NCBI RefSeq assembly: GCF_014635665.1
Contig: NZ_BMDG01000009.1
Coordinates: 1-64,000, forward strand
Length of the DNA stretch: 64,000 nt
Direction: 5' to 3'
From: Isoptericola cucumis
Lineage (GTDB): Bacteria; Actinomycetota; Actinomycetes; Actinomycetales; Cellulomonadaceae
Position numbers and translations under genes: made by a program. The notes under the pieces are model-generated. The model saw nothing but the letters and a program-made list of their open reading frames with translations, ran no database searches and was not told where the DNA came from. Shown one piece after another: positions 58,880 through 64,000 of this stretch (position 1 is its first letter; every line of letters starts with the position of its first letter).

Positions 58880-58953
58880 GCCCCCGTAGCCCAACTGGCA
58901 GAGGCAGCCGGCTTAAACCCGGTCCAGTCCCGGTTCGAATCCGGGCGGGGGCA
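58880..58953 (+). tRNA. tRNA with anticodon UAA (tRNA-Leu by codon)
   Basis: A 74-nt cloverleaf. The acceptor is GCCCCCG/CGGGGGC; the D-arm has GCC/GGC with GG in the loop. The anticodon stem GCCGG/CCGGT encloses the loop CTTAAAC, giving anticodon UAA. The variable loop is 5 nt (CCAGT) and the T-arm CCCGG-TTCGAAT-CCGGG. The discriminator is A, and CC but not CCA is encoded. The anticodon reads UUA/UUG leucine codons, yet the short variable loop is class I, whereas canonical tRNA-Leu is class II with a long arm. The tRNA call is firm; the amino-acid identity is less so. Confidence 0.85.
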
Positions 58954-58965
58954 CCTTGCCTGAGG

Positions 58966-59874
58966 TCACGCCGTGTGCTGTCGTGTCACGGCGTCCGCCG
59001 CGCGGACGAAGGCGTCGACGACGCGGCGCACGGCGAGGCGCTCGGCCCGGTCGGGGCGCAGGACGGCGGAGACGTGCCGCGCGGACGCGACGCCGGCGAG
59101 CTCGCGCAGGGTGAGCCGGTCGCCGGTCGGGGTGGTGAAGCGGGGGAGCACGGCGACGTGCCGGCTGGAGGACACCAGGGCCTCGATGAGGCGGTTGTCG
59201 CGCAGCCGCTGGTCGATGCGCAGCCGGGTGCCGGTGACCCGCTCGAGTGTCTGCAGCACGGTGTCGAACGGGAAGCCGGGCGGCACGCCGATCCAGTCGC
59301 AGTCGGCGAGGTCGGCGGGGTGCACGACCTCGCCGGCCGCGAGCGGGTGGTCGGTGGCCATCGCGATGTCGAGCGGCTCGCGCGCCAGGGGGACCACCAC
59401 CAGGCCGTCGGTGCCGGCGGGACGGACGCTGGTGAGGCTGTGCGCGACCACGACGTCGTGGTCGGCGGTGAGCCCGCCGTACTCGGCCTCGGCGATGTCG
59501 GTGTCGGTCAGGCGCAGCGTGATCGAGGTGCCGGCGAGGTCGCGCACCACCCCGGGCAGCAGGAAGGTCGCGGCGCTCGGCAGGGCGGCGACGCTGACCG
59601 TGCCGGACGGCTCGCCGTGGAACGCGTCCCAGCGGGCCTGCACCTGCTCGACGGCGGCGGCGACGTCTGCCGCGCCCTCCGCCAGCAGCCGCCCCGCCTC
59701 GGTGAGCCGCAGCCCGCGACCGGCCGGTTCGACGAGCGCCGTGTGCAGCTCGCGCTGCGCGGTGCGCAGCTGCTGCGAGACGGCGGACGGCGTGCGGTGC
59801 GTGGCCCGCGCGACCGCGGTGACGCTCCCGCGGTCGGCCAGCTCGCGGAGCAGCTCGAGGTGCCTCACGTCCAT
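58966..59874 (-). CDS. LysR-family regulator
   Basis: The 302-residue product has the N-terminal HTH MDVRHLELLRELADRGSVTAVARATHRTPSAVSQQLRTAQ (split at GSVTAVA), followed by a LysR substrate-binding domain (SVAALPSAATFLLPGVVRDL, DVVVAHSLTS, DNRLIEALVSSSRHVAVLP). It is divergent from the EamA exporter gene, the usual arrangement for a LysR regulator controlling its neighbour. A TAGGTT box (59886-59881) ends 6 nt before its ATG, so the mRNA is probably leaderless. Confidence 0.88.
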   Translation of the reverse strand: MDVRHLELLRELADRGSVTAVARATHRTPSAVSQQLRTAQRELHTALVEPAGRGLRLTEAGRLLAEGAADVAAAVEQVQARWDAFHGEPSGTVSVAALPSAATFLLPGVVRDLAGTSITLRLTDTDIAEAEYGGLTADHDVVVAHSLTSVRPAGTDGLVVVPLAREPLDIAMATDHPLAAGEVVHPADLADCDWIGVPPGFPFDTVLQTLERVTGTRLRIDQRLRDNRLIEALVSSSRHVAVLPRFTTPTGDRLTLRELAGVASARHVSAVLRPDRAERLAVRRVVDAFVRAADAVTRQHTA

Positions 59875-59945
59875 GAAGGCAACCTACAGCGTCGGTGAAC
59901 CAATCATCGCTTGTCCTTCAGCATGTTCGTGGCGACGCTGGACGC

Positions 59946-60890
59946 ATGCCCGTCCGCCACCGGCTGCTCGCCGTCCTCGTCGCCCTCATGTGGGGGCTGA
60001 ACTTCATCGCCATCGACGTCTCCCTCGGGCACTTCCCGCCGTTCTTCCTCGTCGCGCTGCGCTTCGGGCTCATCGCCGTGCCGACGGTGCTGCTGGTGCC
60101 GTGGCCCGGGGTGCCGGTGCGCTGGCTGGTGGGCTACGGCCTCGGCTTCGGCACCCTGCAGTTCCTGTTCCTGTACTGGGGCATGGCGGCCGGGATGCCC
60201 GCCGGGCTCGCGTCCCTCGTGCTGCAGATGTCGGGCCCGTTCACGGTGGTGCTCGGCGCGACGTTCCTGCGCGAACGGGTGAGCGGACGGCAGGTGGCCG
60301 GCGTCCTGGTCGCCGTCGGCGGCCTCACGCTCGTCGCCTGGCAGCGGGCCGAGCACGCGAGCCTCGTCCCCCTCCTGCTGACCCTGGCGGGTGCGTTCGG
60401 CTGGGCGATCGGCAACGTCTGCAGCCGGCAGGCCCGGCCCGCCAGCCCGCTGCGCCTCACGCTGTGGATGTCGGTCGTGCCGCCGCTGCCGATGCTGGCC
60501 CTGTCGCTGGCCGTGGAGGGCCCGGACCGCATCGCGACCTCGCTCACCTCGTTCGACCAGCCCGGTGCCGTCGCCGCGCTGCTGGGGCTGGCGTACACGG
60601 TGCTGGTGGCGACGGTGCTCGGGTCGGGCGTGTGGACGTGGCTCATGACGCGGCACCCCGCCGGCGTGGTGGCGCCGTTCTCGATGCTCGTGCCCGTCGT
60701 GGGGATGACGGCGGCGTGGCTCGTGCTCGGAGAGCGCGTCACCGCCGGCGAGGGCGTGGGGGCCGCGCTCGTGGTCGGAGGAGTGCTGCTGGGCAGCAGC
60801 CGGGCGGGCGGCCTGCGACGCCTTCTGCCGACAGCGGAACGACGACGTCCGACGCCCGTCGCGCAGCCGTCGGGCGCCGGACGCGGGTAG
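59946..60890 (+). CDS. EamA/DMT-family exporter
   Basis: The 314-residue product has two EamA repeats of five helices each, beginning LLAVLVALMWGLNFIAIDVSLGHFPPFFLVALRFGLIAV (split at FIAIDV). Conserved patterns are LVLQMSGPFTVVLGATFLRERVS and FSMLVPVVGMTAAWLVLGERVTAGE. It resembles amino-acid and metabolite exporters such as YdeD/EamA; the substrate is unknown. A GACGCT box ends 6 nt before the ATG. Its stop codon overlaps the promoter and operator of the next gene. Confidence 0.87.
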   Translation: MPVRHRLLAVLVALMWGLNFIAIDVSLGHFPPFFLVALRFGLIAVPTVLLVPWPGVPVRWLVGYGLGFGTLQFLFLYWGMAAGMPAGLASLVLQMSGPFTVVLGATFLRERVSGRQVAGVLVAVGGLTLVAWQRAEHASLVPLLLTLAGAFGWAIGNVCSRQARPASPLRLTLWMSVVPPLPMLALSLAVEGPDRIATSLTSFDQPGAVAALLGLAYTVLVATVLGSGVWTWLMTRHPAGVVAPFSMLVPVVGMTAAWLVLGERVTAGEGVGAALVVGGVLLGSSRAGGLRRLLPTAERRRPTPVAQPSGAGRG

Positions 60891-60894
60891 CGTC
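60880..60894 (+). promoter_or_regulatory. ClgR-type operator over the clgR promoter
   Basis: GACGC-GGGTA-GCGTC (60880-60894) is a perfect palindrome containing CGC-N5-GCG, the core of the published ClgR binding site. It overlaps the TAGCGT -10 box (60888-60893), 7 nt before the clgR ATG, consistent with autoregulation. Confidence 0.6.
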
Positions 60895-60900
60895 GTCGGC

Positions 60901-61302
60901 ATGACGACCGCGATGCGAGCCCCCACGGGCACGGAGCAGGTGCGTGAACCGCTGCTGCGCCACCTGGTGGGAGCGATCCTGCGTCGCGCGCGGCTGCGGC
61001 AGGGACGCACCCTGCAGGAGGTCGCGTCCGCGGCCCGCATGTCGACCGCGTACCTGTCGGAGGTGGAGCGGGGCCGCAAGGAGGCGTCGTCGGAGATGCT
61101 GGCCGCCGTGTGCACGGCGCTCGGCATCCGGCTCGTCGACCTGGTCGCCCAGGCCCACGACGCCCTCGCCGCGAGCGTGGAGCAGCAGCAGGTCCGCGTG
61201 CTCACGTCCACGCGCGACCGGTCGACACCGGTCCGCCACGTCCGCTCGGTCCCGACGTCGGGCACGGTCACCACGTCGGACACGGTCACCCTCGCCGCCT
61301 GA
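60901..61302 (+). CDS. clgR: XRE-family regulator of clp genes (ClgR/PopR-like)
   Basis: The 133-residue product has an XRE HTH: GAILRRARLRQGRTLQEVASA, ARMSTAYLSEVERGRKEASSE, MLAAVCTALGIRLVDLV. The ARMSTAYLSEVERGRKEASSEML recognition region is characteristic of ClgR and PopR, activators of clp protease genes and themselves Clp substrates. The C-terminus ends in LAA, resembling a degradation tag. It faces the clpP pair, separated by a perfect inverted repeat. The start is leaderless, 7 nt after TAGCGT. Confidence 0.85.
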   Translation: MTTAMRAPTGTEQVREPLLRHLVGAILRRARLRQGRTLQEVASAARMSTAYLSEVERGRKEASSEMLAAVCTALGIRLVDLVAQAHDALAASVEQQQVRVLTSTRDRSTPVRHVRSVPTSGTVTTSDTVTLAA

Positions 61303-61317
61303 GCACCCGCCGCCGCA

Positions 61318-61376
61318 ACGTGCGTGCTGACATGATCCTCAAACAGAGGTCTTAAGGATCATGTCAGCACGCACGT
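61318..61376. terminator. Perfect 22-bp inverted repeat, likely bidirectional terminator
   Basis: Arms 61318-61339 and 61355-61376 are perfectly complementary (inner part TGACATGATCCT) around a 15-nt loop. The DNA is markedly more AT-rich than its surroundings. It lies exactly between the convergent clgR and clpP genes, so a two-way terminator is the simplest reading. A dispersed palindromic repeat is an alternative. Confidence 0.65.
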
Positions 61377-61383
61377 CGGTCGC

Positions 61384-62007
61384 TCAGGCCGCGGCGGGCG
61401 CCGTCAGCTTGCGCGAGGTGACGACGGCGTCCGCGACCCCGTAGTCCACGGCCTCGCGGGCCGACAGCAGCAGGTCGCGGTCGGTGTCCGCGCGCAGCCG
61501 TTCCACGGACTGCCCGGTGTGCCGCGCGAGCAGCGACTCCGTCTCGGCGCGCAGCCGCAGCACCTCGCGCGCCTGGATCGCCAGGTCGGACACCGTCCCC
61601 TGTCCCTGGGTGGACGGCTGGTGCAGCAGCACCCGGGAGTGCTCCAGGACGGTCCGCTTGCCGGGGGTGCCCGCGGCGAGCAGCACGGCCGCCGCCGACG
61701 CCGCCTGCCCCATGCAGGTGGTGGCCACGTCGGAGCGCACGAACTGCATGGTGTCGTAGATGGCCGTCATCGCCGTGGCCGAGCCGCCGGGGGAGTTGAT
61801 GTACAGGCCGATCTCCGTCTCCGGCGACTCCGACTCCAGGTGCAGCAGCTGGGCCATGACGACGTTCGCCACGCCGTCGTCGATCTCCGTCCCCAGGAAG
61901 ATGATGCGGTCCCGCAGCAGCCGGCTGAAGACGTCGGAGTAGCGCTCGCCGAGCGGGGTGCGCTCGACGACGTTCGGGATCGTGTAGCTCGACATGCGCT
62001 CCTGCAT
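61384..62007 (-). CDS. clpP: ATP-dependent Clp protease proteolytic subunit (second of pair)
   Basis: A 207-residue ClpP serine peptidase. The catalytic Ser104 is in [14 protein letters not shown], His129 in [14 protein letters not shown], and the Asp lies near [13 protein letters not shown]. The NSPGG loop that shapes the oxyanion hole is present. It assembles with the other subunit into a mixed barrel fed by ClpX or ClpC. The ATG overlaps the upstream clpP stop (TGATG), so the two are made together. ATG 61995 with CAGGAG before it is an alternative start. Confidence 0.92.
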   Translation of the reverse strand: MQERMSSYTIPNVVERTPLGERYSDVFSRLLRDRIIFLGTEIDDGVANVVMAQLLHLESESPETEIGLYINSPGGSATAMTAIYDTMQFVRSDVATTCMGQAASAAAVLLAAGTPGKRTVLEHSRVLLHQPSTQGQGTVSDLAIQAREVLRLRAETESLLARHTGQSVERLRADTDRDLLLSAREAVDYGVADAVVTSRKLTAPAAA

Positions 62008-62615
62008 CACAGCCCCGCCCTCCGGCCGGCGGCCGCGGGACGCACGTCCTCGACCGACTCCACGATCCGGTCGACCAGGCCGTACTCGAGCGCCTCGGAC
62101 GCGGTGAACCAGCGGTCGCGGTCGGCGTCGGCGGCGATCTGCTCGACGGTGCGACCGGTGTGCTTCGCGGTCAGCTCGTGCATGACGCGCTTGGTGTGCT
62201 CCAGGTTCTCGGCCTGGATCGCGATGTCGACGGCGGTGCCGCCGATGCCGGCCGAGGGCTGGTGCATCATCACGCGGGTGTGGGGCAGCACGTAGCGCTT
62301 GCCCTTCGCGCCGGCGGTGAGCAGGAACTGGCCCATGCTCGCGGCGAAGCCGAAGCCCACCGTCACGACGTCGTTCGGCAGCAGCCGCATCGTGTCGTAG
62401 ACGCCGAGGCCCGCGGTCACGGACCCCCCGGGCGAGTTGACGTAGAGGGCGACGTCGGCCACGGGGTCCTCGGCCGACAGCAGCAGGAGCTGGGCCGTGA
62501 CGCGGTTGGCCACCGCGTCGTCGATCTCGGTGCCGACGACGACGATGCGCTGGTGCAGCAGTCGCGCGGCGAGCTGGTCGTCGAATCCTGGAGGGGACGT
62601 GAGGGGTGTGCTCAT
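62007..62615 (-). CDS. clpP: ATP-dependent Clp protease proteolytic subunit (first of pair)
   Basis: The 202-residue ClpP has Ser93 in [13 protein letters not shown], His118 in [14 protein letters not shown] and the Asp near [19 protein letters not shown] is present. The neighbourhood lacks tig and clpX, which flank the main clpP1P2 operon of most actinobacteria, and instead has a ClgR/PopR regulator opposite. This may therefore be the accessory pair (like clpP3P4 of Streptomyces). The 91 bp upstream hold a TCTGCC-GTG-GGCAGA palindrome and a near-match to the ClgR site. Confidence 0.92.
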   Translation of the reverse strand: MSTPLTSPPGFDDQLAARLLHQRIVVVGTEIDDAVANRVTAQLLLLSAEDPVADVALYVNSPGGSVTAGLGVYDTMRLLPNDVVTVGFGFAASMGQFLLTAGAKGKRYVLPHTRVMMHQPSAGIGGTAVDIAIQAENLEHTKRVMHELTAKHTGRTVEQIAADADRDRWFTASEALEYGLVDRIVESVEDVRPAAAGRRAGL

Positions 62616-62658
62616 GCCTCCACGGTGCGCTCACCGGCCCGGCGGTGGGAGGGGTATC

Positions 62659-62686
62659 TGCCCGCAGCGCATCTGCCGTGGGCAGA
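62659..62686. promoter_or_regulatory. Candidate control sites before the clpP pair
   Basis: TGC-CCGCA-GCG (62659-62669), on the minus strand CGC-TGCGG-GCA, differs by one base from CGC-N5-GCG. Next to it TCTGCC-GTG-GGCAGA (62672-62686) is a perfect palindrome. The first could be a ClgR site; the second may belong to another regulator. Confidence 0.4.
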
Positions 62687-62705
62687 GGGACCCCTCCGCG
62701 GGCGG

Positions 62706-64000
62706 TCAGCGACCGCCCGTCCACCGCCGTCGCACCAGCACCAGCGCGAGCCCGGCGAGCACGAGCACCAGGGCCGCGGGGACCAGCCAGGCGTCGCCGA
62801 AGCCGGTCGCCGGCATCGGCCCGGAGCTCGGGACCACGTCGGACGGCGGGGCCTCGGCGCGCGAAGGGCCGTCGGCACGCGACGGCAGAGAGTCGCGCCC
62901 ACCGCCGCCCGCGTCGTCGTCGCCCGCGCCGCCGCCGGGGCCGCCGTCGTTCCCGCCCGGCCCGCCGCCGTTCCCGCCGCCGTTCCCGTCGCCTGGCCCG
63001 CCGCCGCCGCCGTCGCCGTCACCCGGCGGGTCGGTCGGGTCGGGGCCCGGCTCCTCGGCCTGCAGGGGCGTGCCGCCGCCGAGCCAGGCGACGGTCTCCG
63101 CGCCCTCGGCCAGCGTGCCGACCGCGTCCTGCGGCTGCGCCTCGACGGGGACGCGACCCGTGTCGTGGCGCGCCCGCTGGACGGTGCGCGGGAGCTTGGG
63201 GTGGTCGCGCTCGAACTCGGCCTTCGGCGTCTGGTCGCGCGGGGCGTCGGGCAGCTCGATGCCACCCATCACCTCGACGTAGTACTCGGCGCTGCCGTGC
63301 TCGTACTCGTACCGGTACTGCACGGTCTGGAGCACGTCCATGAGCTCGTCGAAGACGTCCTGCGGGTCGTAGTCCGTCCGTGCCGGCCAGGCCGAGACGT
63401 CGCCGGAGCCGATGACGTCGTGGAACGCGCCGGGGCGCTTCGCGTCGCGGTCCTTGATCCACTCCGCCGCCACGCGGGCGGTGTAGACGCGCCGCAGGTC
63501 GGCGAACTCCGGGGCGGTGTTGACGTAGTCCTCGAGCGGCTGCTCGAAGTCGTCGACGATGCGCTGGGTGTTGCGCTCGACCATGTCCTTCGGGGCGGTC
63601 TCGGTGCAGGGCTCCTCGCCGGGCACCGTCCAGTCGATCTCGAACGGCTCGATCTGCACCTGCAGCGGGGCGTCGAGGATGTAGAGCTGGTCGCCGTCCG
63701 TGCGGACCTTCGCGGGCTGCGGCTCGATCCACAGCCGGGTCCAGTCGTAGCAGATCACCCCGTCCTCGGTGCGCTCCAGGGAGTCCCAGTGCTTCTTGCC
63801 CAGCTCCGTCTCGGGGTTCGACAGGTCGGTCAGCGACTTCTTCATCTCGAGGTCGGCCTCGAGGAGCACCCGACCGGCGTCCGTCGTGCCGAACTCCTTG
63901 TCGACGATGGTCTCCGGGGTGTCCGGGTTGAGGTTCACCCAGAACTGGCTGGAGTCGAGCGCGAGCCACGTGAACAGGGCGTCGGACGACAGGTCGAGCG
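62706..64000 (-). CDS. Sortase-anchored surface protein, C-terminal part
   Basis: Partial; the frame is open to the right edge. At least 430 residues are visible. The first part ([47 protein letters not shown]) is a globular domain of unknown function, with single Cys residues in GVICYDW and EEPCTET. A Gly/Pro/Asp-rich linker of about 60 residues follows. The sorting signal is MPATG, then a helix ([19 protein letters not shown]) and a RRRW tail. MPATG replaces LPxTG, as in some actinobacterial class E-type anchors. The true start lies outside the window. Confidence 0.75.
   Translation of the reverse strand, partial: LDLSSDALFTWLALDSSQFWVNLNPDTPETIVDKEFGTTDAGRVLLEADLEMKKSLTDLSNPETELGKKHWDSLERTEDGVICYDWTRLWIEPQPAKVRTDGDQLYILDAPLQVQIEPFEIDWTVPGEEPCTETAPKDMVERNTQRIVDDFEQPLEDYVNTAPEFADLRRVYTARVAAEWIKDRDAKRPGAFHDVIGSGDVSAWPARTDYDPQDVFDELMDVLQTVQYRYEYEHGSAEYYVEVMGGIELPDAPRDQTPKAEFERDHPKLPRTVQRARHDTGRVPVEAQPQDAVGTLAEGAETVAWLGGGTPLQAEEPGPDPTDPPGDGDGGGGGPGDGNGGGNGGGPGGNDGGPGGGAGDDDAGGGGRDSLPSRADGPSRAEAPPSDVVPSSGPMPATGFGDAWLVPAALVLVLAGLALVLVRRRWTGGR

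Overview
This is a very GC-rich actinobacterial chromosome segment. The mfd, eno, ftsB/divIC, DUF501, ppx, ndh-2 and ClgR/ClpP genes, GTG starts, many leaderless-looking genes and GTGA/ATGA overlaps point to Micrococcales, most likely a Cellulomonas- or Promicromonospora-like organism. That placement is inferred from gene content and style; no rRNA is present.

Layout. 1-1.7 kb: lower-GC DNA with a broken IS481-type transposase and a DUF3800 gene. 1.7-13.3 kb: a surface-polysaccharide locus with three GT2 enzymes, a Wzm/Wzt ABC exporter, a WbsX-like protein, a GT4 enzyme, a PAP2 phosphatase and a large anchored GH39-like hydrolase. 13.4-19.7 kb: a complete lasso-peptide cluster in the order B1 (RRE), precursor A, C, B2, an HPrK-like kinase, an ABC exporter and a nucleotidyltransferase. 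The 37-residue precursor ends in Ser, the residue such kinases phosphorylate. 19.8-24.4 kb: LhgO, three DUF4190-type membrane proteins with low-complexity N-termini, and a GrpB protein. 24.8-28.4 kb: mfd. 28.4-46.6 kb: an accessory or stress island with a PPOX protein, sulfatase, SHOCT and DUF6325 proteins, a P-type ATPase, a DHA2 efflux pump, two MalT-like LuxR regulators, membrane proteins and ectoine hydroxylase. 46.7-51.3 kb: an AlkD-like protein, a coiled-coil protein, enolase, FtsB/DivIC and an IclR regulator. 51.4-55.6 kb: a D-galactonate operon (dgoKADT). 55.6-59 kb: DUF501, Ppx, NDH-2 and a tRNA with anticodon UAA. 59-64 kb: a LysR/EamA pair, a ClgR/PopR regulator facing a clpP pair, and a sortase-anchored protein cut by the window edge.

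Regulation. Two recurring promoter architectures were found by eye. (i) A GGGTGAA half-site 45-46 nt upstream of the -10 box precedes wzt, wbsX, the GH39-like gene, lasB1, lasA, lasD (variant GGGCGAA) and the second LuxR gene, which ties the polysaccharide and lasso loci to the stress island. (ii) A palindrome TCACCC-N5-GGGTGA, or a CC(A/T)CC variant, has its proximal half-site 28-29 nt upstream of the -10 box of most stress-island genes. Several copies are placed symmetrically between divergent genes. This geometry suits a LuxR-type activator, and two such regulators are encoded inside the island. A perfect CGC-N5-GCG palindrome overlaps the clgR promoter.

How the genes work together. The first 19 kb probably makes, exports and remodels a cell-surface glycan and a modified lasso peptide. 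The stress island looks like a coordinately induced membrane, ion-transport and osmoprotection set. The dgo operon feeds galactonate into central carbon metabolism and sits between ftsB/divIC and DUF501, genes that are usually close together in actinobacteria.
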